Shown: one piece after another, positions 23,825 to 32,953 of the stretch | How the letters are laid out: the number at the start of each line of letters is the position of its first letter | Position numbering within the stretch: position 1 is the first letter of the stretch | Origin: Deltaproteobacteria bacterium | GTDB taxonomy: Bacteria > Desulfobacterota > Desulfomonilia > UBA1062 | DNA length: 54,894 bases | Assembly (NCBI GenBank): GCA_029547045.1 | Contig: JAKPQL010000043.1 | Location: forward strand, 1-54,894 | Direction of reading: 5' to 3' | Notes under the pieces: model-generated | Told to the model about the DNA's origin: nothing | The model's input: only the letters and a program-made list of their open reading frames with translations | Databases searched by the model: none | Translations under genes and position numbers: made by a program

Positions 23825-25117
23825 CTACGGGTACGCCCGGTAGAGCATCCTCGGGAACGGGATGGTCTCGCGCACGTGCTTGAGCCCGCAGATCCATGAA
23901 AGCGTCCGCTCTATGCCAAGGCCGAAACCCGAGTGCGGCACGCTGCCGTACTTCCTGAGGTCGAAGTACCAGCCGTAGCGCTCCGGGTCGAGGCCGTTGT
24001 CCAAGATGGCCTTCAGCAGGATTTCCGGGTCGTCCTCGCGCTGGGACCCGCCGATGATCTCGCCGTAGCCCTCGGGCGCCAGCAGGTCGGCGCACATGAC
24101 CAGCTCGGGCCGCTCAGGGTGCTGTTTCATGTAGAAGGCCTTGACCTTCTTGGGGTAGCACTCGATGAACACGGGCTTGTCGTAGAGGTTCGTGATGATG
24201 GTCTCGTCGTCGCCCCCCAGGTCGGAGCCCCACTCGATGTCCGAGCCGTTCTTCCTCAGGATCTCGATGGCCTCGTCGTAGCTCACCCGGTGAAACGGCG
24301 GCTCGACCCTTTTCAGCGGTTCGATGTCACGCTCCAGCTTCCTGAGCTCGTCTGCGCACTCGCGGACGGTGTTCTGCACGATGAAGGAGACGAAGTTCTC
24401 CTGGAGCTCCAGGTTGTCCCTGTGCTCGAAGAAGGCCATCTCTCCCTCCACCATCCAGAACTCGGTGAGGTGGCGCCTGGTCTTGGAGCGCTCGGCCCGG
24501 AAGGTGGGGCCCAGACAGTAGACCTTCCCCAGGCCGAAGATGGCGGCCTCCAGGTAGAGCTGGCCCGTCTGGGACAGGTAGGTCTTGCCCAGGTCGAAAT
24601 AGTCTACGGAGAAGAGGTTGCTGGAGTCCTCTCCCACCGTGGTGGTGAAGATGGGGGTGTCGATGAGGGTGAACCCGTTCCTGTGGAAGAACTCCCGCAC
24701 GTATCTCACCAGGGCGTCCCGGACCCGCATGATGGCGATCTGCCGGGGCGACCGCAGCCACAGGTGGCGGATGCCCAGGAGGAAGTCGGGCCCGTGCTCC
24801 TTCTTGCCGATGGGGAATTCCTCGGACTTCTGCAGGATGGTCAGGCCGGTGGCGTGGAGCTCATAGCCGCCCGGCGACCGCGGCTCCTCCACGACCTGAC
24901 CCGTCACGGTCACGGACGACTCCAGGGGAAGCCTGCGGATCTCCTCATAGAGGTCGCCCATGGCCTCCCGCTCGGCAATTGCCTGGCAGGTGCCCGATCC
25001 GTCCCGGATGATGAGGAAGGAAACCTTGCCGCTGGAGCGGCGGTTGGCCACCCATCCCCGGATGGTAACCGTCTCGCCCGCGTGCTTGATAAAATCCCTT
25101 ATCAGACATGCGTTCAT
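23825..25117 (-). CDS. asnS: Asparaginyl-tRNA synthetase
   Basis: 430 residues, class IIb synthetase. The N-terminal OB-fold anticodon-binding domain (about 14-100) has V-T-I-R-G-W-V. Motif 2 F-R-A-E-R-S-K-T-R-R-H-L-T-E-F and motif 3 G-F-G-L-G-I-E-R are clear. The sequence G-P-T-F-R-A-E and W-M-V-E-G-E-M fit AsnRS rather than AspRS, and the length fits AsnRS (AspRS is ~590 with a GAD insertion). It ligates Asn to tRNA-Asn. Single gene on the minus strand; the ModE-like gene diverges from it. ATG 25117 opens directly with the family N-terminus. Confidence 0.92.
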   Translation of the reverse strand: MNACLIRDFIKHAGETVTIRGWVANRRSSGKVSFLIIRDGSGTCQAIAEREAMGDLYEEIRRLPLESSVTVTGQVVEEPRSPGGYELHATGLTILQKSEEFPIGKKEHGPDFLLGIRHLWLRSPRQIAIMRVRDALVRYVREFFHRNGFTLIDTPIFTTTVGEDSSNLFSVDYFDLGKTYLSQTGQLYLEAAIFGLGKVYCLGPTFRAERSKTRRHLTEFWMVEGEMAFFEHRDNLELQENFVSFIVQNTVRECADELRKLERDIEPLKRVEPPFHRVSYDEAIEILRKNGSDIEWGSDLGGDDETIITNLYDKPVFIECYPKKVKAFYMKQHPERPELVMCADLLAPEGYGEIIGGSQREDDPEILLKAILDNGLDPERYGWYFDLRKYGSVPHSGFGLGIERTLSWICGLKHVRETIPFPRMLYRAYP

Positions 25118-25243
25118 GCAATGCTCCGTAAGAAAATGAACTTTCCTGGCAAGATGTCATATCCCATTGCCCTGCATGGATCAACCACAATCCTCGTGAG
25201 GCCGCCCTTGAAAGTGGGGCATCATCATGATATCTTTTCTCAT

Positions 25244-25597
25244 ATGCGCTTCGCGTACAAGATGTGGTTCGAGATGGAGGACAAGTCGGTCTTCGGTATG
25301 GGGCTCTTCCGGCTGCTGACCCTGGTGAAGCAGACCGGGTCGCTGCACAAGGCCGCCCAGGAGCTCAAGATGTCCTACCGCGCCGCCTGGGGCAAGATCC
25401 GGGTGGCCGAGGAGAAGCTCGGCGTGGACCTGCTCGAGAAGGGCAGGCACGGCAGAACCGGGGCCCACCTCACGGACAAGGGAGACTTCATGGTGACCCA
25501 CTTCGAGCACCTCATCAGTGAGATGGATGCCTTTGTCACCAAGGGGCAGCTGGCAAAAAGGATCAACCGCATCAAGAACATCGCGGTAACGGACTGA
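25244..25597 (+). CDS. ModE-type N-terminal HTH regulator (no molybdate-binding domain)
   Basis: 117 residues. A LysR-like winged helix matches the N-terminal domain of ModE: L-V-K-Q-T-G-S-L-H-K-A-A-Q-E-L-K-M-S-Y-R-A-A-W-G-K-I-R-V-A-E-E-K-L is cut here into helix-turn-helix (about 30-62), then L-L-E-K-G-R-H-G-R-T-G-A-H-L-T-D-K-G as the wing. The C-terminal TOBE/Mop domains of E. coli ModE are absent, so molybdate would have to be sensed by a partner such as the Mop protein at 4.5 kb. The start is uncertain: no good ribosome-binding site precedes ATG 25244 and ATG 25262 or 25274 are possible. It is followed 11 bp later by pgpA. Confidence 0.75.
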   Translation: MRFAYKMWFEMEDKSVFGMGLFRLLTLVKQTGSLHKAAQELKMSYRAAWGKIRVAEEKLGVDLLEKGRHGRTGAHLTDKGDFMVTHFEHLISEMDAFVTKGQLAKRINRIKNIAVTD

Positions 25598-25608
25598 AGA
25601 TCGCGCCC

Positions 25609-26067
25609 ATGTTCAGGCAGGCCGCACGCCCCATCGCCACCTTCTTCGGCGCCGGACTGTTCCCCAGGGCTCCGGGCACCTTCGCCACCCTAGCGGCGAT
25701 CCCCCTGTACCTCGTGCTCCGGAAGCTCTCCCTGCCCCTGTACCTGGCAACCGTCGGGAAGATCTTCATCACCGGGGCTATGGCAGCAGGGGAGATGGAA
25801 AATGAGTGGGGGCACGATCCCTCCAGGGTGGTCATCGACGAGGTGTGCGGACTGCTCGTGAGCCTCGTTTCGAGACCCTCCGGGGTGAAGGAGATCGCCC
25901 TGGGAACTGCCCTGTTCCGCCTCTTCGACATCCTCAAGCCGCCCCCGGTGGGCACCCTGGACAGGAGGTTGAAGGGCGGGTTCGGCATCATGGCCGACGA
26001 TGTCGCCGCAGGCATCATGGCGGCCGGGGTCCTCTTCCTGGTGAAGAAGAGCGGGTTGCTCAGGTGA
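25609..26067 (+). CDS. pgpA: Phosphatidylglycerophosphatase A
   Basis: 152 residues, hydrophobic with several membrane segments. Matches PgpA: F-F-G-A-G-L-F-P-R-A-P-G-T-F-A-T at the N-terminus, D-P-S-R-V-V-I-D-E-V-C-G (conserved acid pair) in the middle, and F-R-L-F-D-I-L-K-P-P-P with R-L-K-G-G-F-G-I-M-A-D-D-V-A-A-G near the end. It dephosphorylates phosphatidylglycerophosphate for membrane phospholipid synthesis. Its stop overlaps the GTG start of cinA. It is the first metabolic gene in the long co-directional run to alaS. Confidence 0.92.
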   Translation: MFRQAARPIATFFGAGLFPRAPGTFATLAAIPLYLVLRKLSLPLYLATVGKIFITGAMAAGEMENEWGHDPSRVVIDEVCGLLVSLVSRPSGVKEIALGTALFRLFDILKPPPVGTLDRRLKGGFGIMADDVAAGIMAAGVLFLVKKSGLLR

Positions 26068-27158
26068 AGGCAGCGCTCGTCATCACAGGGAGCGAGATCC
26101 TCACCGGCAGGAGGCCAGACGCCCTTATCCTTCCCTTTGCCGCCCGGCTCACGGCCTCGGGCGTCGCCATGCGCGAGATCCGGATCATCCCGGATGCACC
26201 TGACGGCCTGACATCGACCATCCTCGACCTCCTGGAGGGGACCGACCTCATCGTGGTGACCGGCGGGCTCGGCCTTACCCCTGACGACACCACCCGTCTG
26301 GCCGTGGAAGCCCTGAAGAAGCGCAGGACGCCAGAGCACGAAGGGATCATCCCCAACCCGGTGGGTTCGGCCCCGGGCATCGACCTGAGGTTCCCTTCCC
26401 GCAGGATCGTGTTCCTGCCCGGTGTTCCCCGGGAAGCCCTTGCCATGTTCCCCCTGGTGCTCCAGGGCATGGCGCAGGGGGCGGCCCCCAACGTGGAGGT
26501 GCCGGTGTTCGGGCTGCGGGAGGTGGAAATCGCCCGGCGCATCGGGGCGCATGCGCCGCGGTGCGGCTACCTGCCCCGGGACAAAGAGATCGCACTGGTG
26601 GTACCGAGGGAGCTGGAGGCCGAGGTCCGGGCCATCCTGGGCGTGCATGCCCTTTCAGGCCCGGACCTCGCCACGACCTTCGGCGACCTGCTCAGGGAGC
26701 GGGGGCTCACCTGCGCCGCGGCCGAGTCCTGCACGGGTGGTCTCATCTCCCACCTCATCACCCAGGTGCCGGGCAGCTCGGGCTACTTCCTCGGATCCGT
26801 GGTCTCCTATGATAATGTGATAAAGGAACGTGTGCTCGGCGTGGACAGGTCGGACCTGGAGCGTTACGGTGCGGTGAGCGAGCAGGTGGCACGGTCCATG
26901 CTGGATGGCGTGCTGAGGCTCACCGGGGCCGACGTGGGAATGGCTGTCACCGGTATCGCCGGCCCGGACGGCGGTTCAGAGGAGAAGCCCGTGGGAACGG
27001 TGTGGATCTGCGTGGGCACAAAGGACTCGGCCGAGGTCAGGCAATTCCGGTTCTCCTTCGATCGTGAGGGGAACAAGATGATCAGTGCCAAGGCGGCCCT
27101 GTTTATGCTAAGAAACCGTATCAATGATCAGGACCTTCGTCGCGCTGCCCATTCCTGA
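26064..27158 (+). CDS. cinA: CinA family protein (MoCF domain plus PncC nicotinamide-nucleotide amidase domain)
   Basis: 364 residues from a GTG start overlapping pgpA. N-terminal MoCF-like domain (V-I-T-G-S-E-I-L-T-G-R, then V-V-T-G-G-L-G-L-T-P-D-D-T-T) and C-terminal CinA/PncC domain (A-A-E-S-C-T-G-G-L-I-S, S-V-V-S-Y-D-N, T-G-I-A-G-P-D-G-G). The family is usually 410-425 residues; this one is shorter, mainly between the two domains. PncC deamidates NMN. The 3' end overlaps thpR by 35 bp in another frame. Neighbouring cinA and recA is a common bacterial arrangement. Confidence 0.9.
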   Translation: MKAALVITGSEILTGRRPDALILPFAARLTASGVAMREIRIIPDAPDGLTSTILDLLEGTDLIVVTGGLGLTPDDTTRLAVEALKKRRTPEHEGIIPNPVGSAPGIDLRFPSRRIVFLPGVPREALAMFPLVLQGMAQGAAPNVEVPVFGLREVEIARRIGAHAPRCGYLPRDKEIALVVPRELEAEVRAILGVHALSGPDLATTFGDLLRERGLTCAAAESCTGGLISHLITQVPGSSGYFLGSVVSYDNVIKERVLGVDRSDLERYGAVSEQVARSMLDGVLRLTGADVGMAVTGIAGPDGGSEEKPVGTVWICVGTKDSAEVRQFRFSFDREGNKMISAKAALFMLRNRINDQDLRRAAHS

Positions 27159-27675
27159 CGAAATCAAGGCATCCCTCGATGCCGCGGTGGGTGTGCTCAG
27201 GGGCAGGAACCCCGGTGTGAGGTGGGTCAGGCCCGAGGGCCTGCACATCACGCTCAAGTTCCTGGGTGACATCGAGGAGCATACAGTGGCCCCGCTCTGC
27301 GCAGACCTCGATGTCGCGGCTCGGACCTGCCCTGTGCCCAGCCTTTCCCTGGCAGGCCTCGGTGCCTTCCCCGGTTTGAAGCGGCCCCGGGTGGTCTGGG
27401 TGGGCCTGGCAGGCGACATGGAACACCTCGTTGCGCTGGCCTCCGCAGTGGACAGGGCGTGCGCGAGGCACGGGATTGCACCGGAAAAGAGGCCTTTTTC
27501 CGGTCACATCACCCTTGGTAGACTAAAGACACCGACTGTGGTAGACCTGGGTATCGGTTCCGTGAGCGGCCAGTTCAGTGCATCGGAGGTCCGATTGTAC
27601 CGCAGTGTATTGACACCCGGCGGCGCGCAGTACACCGTTCTCCACAGAAGCAGCCTGGGGGGTAAAGGAGGGTAG
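27124..27675 (+). CDS. thpR: RNA 2',3'-cyclic phosphodiesterase / 2'-5' RNA ligase
   Basis: 183 residues of the LigT/2H phosphoesterase family. The two catalytic His-x-Thr/Ser motifs are H-I-T-L-K-F (about 42-47) and H-I-T-L-G-R (about 131-136). N-terminus [11 protein letters not shown] is typical. It sits between cinA, which it overlaps, and recA, with 2 bp to the recA start. Cytoplasmic RNA repair or processing enzyme; physiological substrate is unknown. Confidence 0.9.
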   Translation: MIRTFVALPIPDEIKASLDAAVGVLRGRNPGVRWVRPEGLHITLKFLGDIEEHTVAPLCADLDVAARTCPVPSLSLAGLGAFPGLKRPRVVWVGLAGDMEHLVALASAVDRACARHGIAPEKRPFSGHITLGRLKTPTVVDLGIGSVSGQFSASEVRLYRSVLTPGGAQYTVLHRSSLGGKGG

Positions 27676-27677
27676 GG

Positions 27678-28700
27678 ATGGAAGAGGGAAGAAAGAGGGC
27701 ATTGGAAGATGCCATTGTCAAGATAGAGCGGTCCTACGGCAAGGGCTCCATCATGCGCATGGGCTCGGACGCCGTGGGCAAGGGCATACCGGTGATCTCC
27801 ACCGGCTCGCTCCTGCTCGACTACGAGGCCCTGGCCGTGGGCGGTATCCCGAGGGGGCGCGTCACCGAGATCTACGGTGCAGAGTCCTCGGGCAAGACCA
27901 CCCTGTCGCTGCACTGCATCGCCTCCACCCAGGCTTCCGGCGGGGTCGCGGCATTCATAGACGCGGAGCACGCCCTGGATGTGACGTACGCCCAGAAGCT
28001 CGGGGTGAACATCGATGACCTGCTCGTCTCCCAGCCCGACTCGGGCGAGCAGGCCCTGGACATCGCCGAGACCCTGGTGCGGTCCAATGCCGTGGACATC
28101 GTGGTCATCGACTCGGTGGCCGCGCTCGTCCCCCGGGCCGAGATCGAGGGCGACATGGGCGATGCCCACATGGGCCTGCAGGCGCGCCTCATGTCCCAGG
28201 CGCTCCGCAAGCTTTCGGGCGCCATATCCAAGACCAAGACCACGGCCGTGTTCATCAACCAGACCCGGCAGAAGATCGGGGTGGTCTACGGCAACCCCGA
28301 GACGACCACGGGAGGCAACGCGCTCAAGTTCTACGCCAGCGTGCGTCTGCAGATACGCAACGCCGGGCCCATCAAGGACGGGGACAAGATCGTGGGGAAC
28401 CGGACCCGGGTGAAGGTGGTGAAGAACAAGCTCGCGCCGCCCTTCAAGGAGGTGGAGTTCGATATCATGTTCGGGGAGGGTATCTCCCGATACGGGGAAT
28501 TATTGGACGTGGCCAGCCAGACCGATAAGAACATCATCGAGAAGTCAGGAGCTTGGTATACGTACAATAAACAGCGGCTGGGCCAGGGGAGAGAGGCTGC
28601 CAAGGCCTACCTCAAGGAGCACCCGGAGGTCTTCCAGGAGATCTCGGATGCCGTGAAGAAAACCTTCGCGGCACGCCTCGGAGTGGACCAGCCCGACTAA
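27678..28700 (+). CDS. recA: Recombinase A
   Basis: 340 residues. Walker [10 protein letters not shown] (about 66-74), Walker [11 protein letters not shown]2 region A-L-R-K-L-S and the M-G-D-A-H-M-G-L-Q motif (L1) are all present. The acidic C-terminal tail is short. It forms filaments on single-stranded DNA and promotes strand exchange and LexA cleavage. GGAGGG lies before ATG 27678. There is no LexA box that I can see: recA is coupled to thpR 2 bp upstream, so it may be read from operon promoters further up. Confidence 0.97.
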   Translation: MEEGRKRALEDAIVKIERSYGKGSIMRMGSDAVGKGIPVISTGSLLLDYEALAVGGIPRGRVTEIYGAESSGKTTLSLHCIASTQASGGVAAFIDAEHALDVTYAQKLGVNIDDLLVSQPDSGEQALDIAETLVRSNAVDIVVIDSVAALVPRAEIEGDMGDAHMGLQARLMSQALRKLSGAISKTKTTAVFINQTRQKIGVVYGNPETTTGGNALKFYASVRLQIRNAGPIKDGDKIVGNRTRVKVVKNKLAPPFKEVEFDIMFGEGISRYGELLDVASQTDKNIIEKSGAWYTYNKQRLGQGREAAKAYLKEHPEVFQEISDAVKKTFAARLGVDQPD

Positions 28701-28712
28701 CGGGAGAGACCC

Positions 28713-29891
28713 ATGGACATCAACCCGATTCTGCGGCATGCGGTGGAGATCACGGCGTCCGACGTGCACCTGAAGATCGGACTGCCTCCGGTGGTGAGGA
28801 GGTTCGGGGCCCTGATCCCGCTGCGGGACCAGAACAAGCTGACCAACGAGGACATCTACGCCGTAGCCTACAGCCTCATGAACCAGTACCAGCAGGCCAA
28901 GTTCGAGACCACCAACGAGATCGACTTCGCCCACAGCCTGCCCGGGGTGGCACGGTTCAGGGTCAACTGCTTCAAGCAGCGGGGCAGCTTCGGCATGGTC
29001 TTCAGGATCGTGCCCACCGACCCGCCCCAGCTGGACGATCTGAACATGCCCGAGGTCCTCAAGAAGATAGCCCTGGAGCGCAAAGGGCTCATCCTGGTCA
29101 CCGGCACCACGGGATCGGGCAAGTCCACCACGCTGGCGGCCATGGTGGACCACATCAACACGAACCGCAACTGCCACGTGATCACCATCGAGGACCCCAT
29201 CGAGTTCCTGCACCGGGACCGCAAGTCCATCATCAACCAGCGGGAGGTGGGCTCGGACACGAACTCTTTCGCCATGGCACTGAGGGCAGCCCTGCGCCAG
29301 GACCCGGACGTGATCCTGGTGGGCGAGATGCGCGACCGCGAGACCATCGACATCGCGCTCACCGCGGCCGAAACGGGCCACCTCGTGTTCTCCACCCTGC
29401 ACACCCTGGACGCCAAGGAGACCATCATGCGCATCGTCTCCCAGTACCCGCCGCATCAGCACCTCCAGATCAGGCTCCAGCTGGCGGGCGTGCTCAAGGC
29501 GGCCATATCCCAGCGGCTTTTGCCCAAGATCGACGGCCAGGGCGTGGTGCCCGCGGCCGAGATCCTGGTATCCACGGCACTGGTGCGCGAGTGCATCATC
29601 GACGAGAACCGTACCGGCGAGATCAACGACGCCATCGCCGACGGCACGGTGACCTACGGCATGCAGACCTTCGACCAGGCGCTCATGGCACTGGTCAGGG
29701 ACAACCGGGTGAGCTACCACGAGGCCATGCGTAACGCCACCAACCCCAACGACTTCGCACTGCGCATGAAGGGCATCCGCGGCACGTCGGACAGCAAGTG
29801 GGACGGGTTCGAGAAAGAGGCCCCCGAAGAGGACGGCAGTGGACAGAAGACGACCATCTACCAGGAAGGCAAGTATCGCGACGTCGACTGA
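28713..29891 (+). CDS. pilT: PilT-type twitching motility ATPase
   Basis: 392 residues of the GspE/PilT family. Walker A G-T-T-G-S-G-K-S-T-T (about 132-141), Asp box (I-T-I-E-D-P-I-E), Walker B (D-P-D-V-I-L-V-G-E-M) and His box (G-H-L-V-F-S-T-L-H-T) are present. Helix A-S-D-V-H-L-K at residue ~15 is the PilT N-terminal signature. The C-terminal tail after residue 350 is acidic and variable. PilT is a hexameric ATPase that retracts type IV pili. Location between recA and recX is unusual; recX normally follows recA directly. The final codons overlap a possible recX start. Confidence 0.92.
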   Translation: MDINPILRHAVEITASDVHLKIGLPPVVRRFGALIPLRDQNKLTNEDIYAVAYSLMNQYQQAKFETTNEIDFAHSLPGVARFRVNCFKQRGSFGMVFRIVPTDPPQLDDLNMPEVLKKIALERKGLILVTGTTGSGKSTTLAAMVDHINTNRNCHVITIEDPIEFLHRDRKSIINQREVGSDTNSFAMALRAALRQDPDVILVGEMRDRETIDIALTAAETGHLVFSTLHTLDAKETIMRIVSQYPPHQHLQIRLQLAGVLKAAISQRLLPKIDGQGVVPAAEILVSTALVRECIIDENRTGEINDAIADGTVTYGMQTFDQALMALVRDNRVSYHEAMRNATNPNDFALRMKGIRGTSDSKWDGFEKEAPEEDGSGQKTTIYQEGKYRDVD

Positions 29892-30308
29892 GGCCGTGGC
29901 CTATGCCCTGGCCGTCATCGCACGACGGGCCGTCTCTTCGGCTGAGATAAAAAAAAACTCGAGCTCAGGGGCGCGACGGACGAGGTGATCGAGTCCGCCC
30001 TACGCAGGCTCTCTGAACTGGGGTACCTGGACGACGGCGACTACGCCAGGCGCCGGGCGCTGCTCATGGCCGAGCGGGGATACGGGGACTACGCCATCAG
30101 GCTCTTCCTGGAGGGCCTCGGGCTCCCGGAGAAGATGGCCTGCGAGGCCCTCGACGCCCTGCCGGTTTCCCTGAGCGAGGTCAGAAGACTGCACCGGATC
30201 ATCGAGAAGAGGGGTTCCCTGCCCAGGGCAAAGCTCGTGCGCTTCCTGGCGGGCAGGGGGTTCCCCATGGAGCTCATCATCGAAACGATACGCGGAGAGG
30301 ATGCATGA
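29839..30308 (+). CDS. recX: Regulatory protein RecX, interrupted by a frame change at a nine-A run
   Basis: RecX homology runs in two frames. The upstream frame (GTG 29839 or GTG 29896) reads A-Y-A-L-A-V-I-A-R-R-A-V-S-S-A-E-I-K-K; the downstream frame reads L-E-L-R-G-A-T-D-E-V-I-E-S-A-L-R-R-L-S-E-L-G-Y-L-D-D to the stop at 30308. A -1 shift (or one extra A) within A9 at 29949-29957 joins them with K-K-K into a typical RecX of 156 residues (137 from the second GTG). Without it the first frame stops at 29986-29988. RecX inhibits RecA filament extension and is encoded two genes downstream of recA. The stop overlaps the alaS start (ATGA). Options are programmed slippage, a disabled gene or a homopolymer read error. 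Confidence 0.7.
29949..29957 (+). other. A9 slippery run inside recX
   Basis: Nine consecutive A residues followed by C. The upstream frame splits it as ATA-AAA-AAA-AAC, so an A-AAA-AAC slippery site for -1 ribosomal frameshifting is present, and runs of nine A residues are also known sites of transcriptional slippage. Confidence 0.6.
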
Positions 30309-32953
30309 AGAAGGGATCAGAGATACGCAGCATGTTCCTGGAATACTTCCGGGAGAAGGGCCATTCCGTGGTGCCGAGCTCTTCCCTGGTACCCGGCGAC
30401 GACCCCACCCTGCTCTTCACCAATGCGGGCATGGTGCAGTTCAAGGCCACCTTCCTGGGATCGGAGAAGAGGCCGTACTCGAGGGCCACCACCTCGCAGA
30501 AGTGCGTGCGGGCGGGCGGAAAGCACAACGACCTGGAGAACGTGGGCCGGACGGCCCGGCACCACACCTTTTTCGAGATGCTCGGCAACTTCTCCTTCGG
30601 CGACTACTTCAAGCAGGGGGCCATCGACTACGCGTGGGACCTGCTCGTGAAGCGCATGGGCCTCGACCCGGCACTGCTCTATGCCAGCGTGCACCACACC
30701 GACGACGAGGCATACGGCATCTGGAACAACCACATCGGGCTGTCCAGGGACCGCATCCTCAGGCTCGGCGACAAGGACAACTTCTGGGCCATGGGAGACA
30801 CCGGACCCTGCGGGCCGTGCTCGGAGATCATCATTGACCAGGGGCCTTCGGTGGGGTGCGGCAGACCGGAATGCAGGGCCGGCGAGTGCGACTGCGACCG
30901 GTACCTGGAGATCTGGAACCTTGTGTTCATGCAGTTCAACCGGGACGAAGGCGGAACCCTGACCCCCCTGCCCGCCCCGAACATCGACACGGGCATGGGG
31001 CTCGAACGCATCACCGCCATCGTCCAGGGCGTGCACAGCAACTACGACACTGACCTGTTCCATGGCCTCATTGCCTACATCGCCGGGCTCGCGGGCAGGA
31101 AATACGGCACCGATGCGGACATGGACGTGTCTATCCGCGTCATCGCGGACCATGCCAGGGCCGGAGCCTTCCTCGTGGGCGACGGCGTGCTCCCCTCCAA
31201 CGAGGGCAGGGGCTACGTGCTCAGGCGCATCCTCCGCAGGGCCGCCCGGCACGGCAAGCTCCTGGGCCTGGACAGCGCCTTCCTCCACAAGGTCGCCATG
31301 CAGGTGGTCCGGGAGATGGGGGAGGTGTACCCCGAGCTGGTGAGCAGGAGAGACTTCATCGACAAGGTCATCGCGAACGAGGAGGACCGCTTCCTCAAGA
31401 CCCTGGATCGGGGCCTGAGCCTGCTGGACGAGATCCTTGCCGGCCTGAGGGCGAAGGGCGGAAAGCTCATTCCAGGCGAGGACGTGTTCGTGCTCTACGA
31501 CACCTTCGGCTTTCCTGTGGACCTCACCGAGGACATCGCCCGCAAGGCGGGATTCGGCATCGATGCGGCCGGGTTCGAGGCCCAGATGGAGCTCCAGCGC
31601 GAGAAGGCCCGGGGTGCTTCGGCCTTCGGGGGCTACTCTGCCGCAGGGGAGGCCTGGGGCCAGGCGGCATCCCAGGTCAGGTTCGTGGGGTACGACACCC
31701 TCGAAACGGACGCCCGCGTCCTGGAGATGCAGGTCCGGGACGCCGACGGGGTGCTCGTGAAGGCCGACGAGGCATTCGAGGGGCAGGAGGTTTCCGTGGT
31801 CACAGACGTCACGCCTTTCTACGGGGAATCGGGAGGCCAGGTAGGCGATACCGGGCTCATGCGCTCCCCGGATGTCCAGGCGGAGGTGCTGGACACCGTC
31901 AAGACCGAGGGCGACGTCATCGTGCACCGAGCACGCGTCACCTCCGGAAGGCTTGCCACGGGCAAGGCCGTGAAGCTCAGCGTGGATGCGTCCCGGCGCA
32001 AGAGCATCATGCGCCACCACAGCGCCACGCACCTGCTCCAGCGGGCCCTCCGGACGGTACTTGGCGAGCACGTGCACCAGGCCGGCTCCCTGGTGGACGA
32101 GAACCGGCTCAGGTTCGACTTCACCCACTTCGCTGCCGTGACCCCGGGGGAGCTGGACGCCATCGAAGCCATGGTGAACCAGTTCGTGCTGGAGGACCTG
32201 CCCATCACCAAGGAAACCCTTTCCCGGAACGAGGCCGCGGCACGGGGCGCCATGGCGCTCTTCACCGAGAAGTACGGGGAGGAGGTGCGGGTGGTGACCA
32301 TGGGCGACGTGTCCGTGGAGCTCTGCGGCGGCACGCACTGCTCTTCCACGGGCCAGATCGGGCTGGTGAAGATCGTGTCCGAGACCAGCGTGTCCGCGGG
32401 CCTGCGGAGGATCGAGGCCGTGGCGGGGACCCGGTCCCTGGATCACCTCCGGTCGCTCGCCGCCCTGGTTTCCACCGCGGCCGACAGGCTCAAGTGCTCT
32501 CCGGCCGAGATCGGTGAGCGTGTGGCAGGGCTCCAGGCCAAGATCCGCGAACAGGAGAACACCATCAGGGACCTCACCGTCAGGATAGCCACCGGCGCCG
32601 GCGCCGCAGAGGACGAGCGCGAATACACGGCCGGGCCTTTCAAGGTGGTGATCAAGAAGGTGGAGAACGCCGATATCGCGCAGATGCGGGAGGTCGGCGA
32701 CCGGCTGAAGGAGCGCATCAGGTCCGGCATCGTGTTCCTCTATGCGCCCATGGACGACAAGGCGACCTTCATGGCCATGGCCACCCCGGACGCCGCCAAG
32801 CAGCACGACGCGGGCAGGATCATGAAGAAGGCCATGGACGCGGCCGGAGGCCGGGGCGGCGGAAAGGCGCTCTTCGCCCAGGGCGGTACCGACAGCGGCG
32901 CCGTGGACAGGGTGCTGCAGATCTTCAGGGAGTCAACGGGGGTCGTGCAATGA
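30305..32953 (+). CDS. alaS: Alanyl-tRNA synthetase
   Basis: 882 residues, full length (E. coli 876). Class II core: R-x-F-L-E-Y-F-R-E-K-G-H at the start, L-F-T-N-A-G-M-V-Q-F-K motif, H-H-T-F-F-E-M-L-G-N-F-S-F-G-D-Y-F, and G-L-E-R-I. The editing domain carries the H-H-S-A-T-H-L-L zinc motif and C-G-G-T-H. The C-terminal C-Ala domain (G-G-R-G-G-G) is present. It overlaps recX by ATGA and hisB by 4 bp, placing it inside an operon. recX-alaS order is common in bacteria. It would charge the tRNA-Ala at 49.1 kb, which carries the G3-U70 pair the enzyme reads. Confidence 0.97.
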   Translation: MKKGSEIRSMFLEYFREKGHSVVPSSSLVPGDDPTLLFTNAGMVQFKATFLGSEKRPYSRATTSQKCVRAGGKHNDLENVGRTARHHTFFEMLGNFSFGDYFKQGAIDYAWDLLVKRMGLDPALLYASVHHTDDEAYGIWNNHIGLSRDRILRLGDKDNFWAMGDTGPCGPCSEIIIDQGPSVGCGRPECRAGECDCDRYLEIWNLVFMQFNRDEGGTLTPLPAPNIDTGMGLERITAIVQGVHSNYDTDLFHGLIAYIAGLAGRKYGTDADMDVSIRVIADHARAGAFLVGDGVLPSNEGRGYVLRRILRRAARHGKLLGLDSAFLHKVAMQVVREMGEVYPELVSRRDFIDKVIANEEDRFLKTLDRGLSLLDEILAGLRAKGGKLIPGEDVFVLYDTFGFPVDLTEDIARKAGFGIDAAGFEAQMELQREKARGASAFGGYSAAGEAWGQAASQVRFVGYDTLETDARVLEMQVRDADGVLVKADEAFEGQEVSVVTDVTPFYGESGGQVGDTGLMRSPDVQAEVLDTVKTEGDVIVHRARVTSGRLATGKAVKLSVDASRRKSIMRHHSATHLLQRALRTVLGEHVHQAGSLVDENRLRFDFTHFAAVTPGELDAIEAMVNQFVLEDLPITKETLSRNEAAARGAMALFTEKYGEEVRVVTMGDVSVELCGGTHCSSTGQIGLVKIVSETSVSAGLRRIEAVAGTRSLDHLRSLAALVSTAADRLKCSPAEIGERVAGLQAKIREQENTIRDLTVRIATGAGAAEDEREYTAGPFKVVIKKVENADIAQMREVGDRLKERIRSGIVFLYAPMDDKATFMAMATPDAAKQHDAGRIMKKAMDAAGGRGGGKALFAQGGTDSGAVDRVLQIFRESTGVVQ

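Noticed and set aside
27560-27677. LexA box upstream of recA
   Set aside because: I searched by eye for CTGT-N8-ACAG-type and Gram-positive-type SOS boxes and saw none; recA is 2 bp from thpR.
30317-32806. Long minus-strand open frame (829 codons) opposite alaS
   Set aside because: Shadow of alaS, same reasoning.
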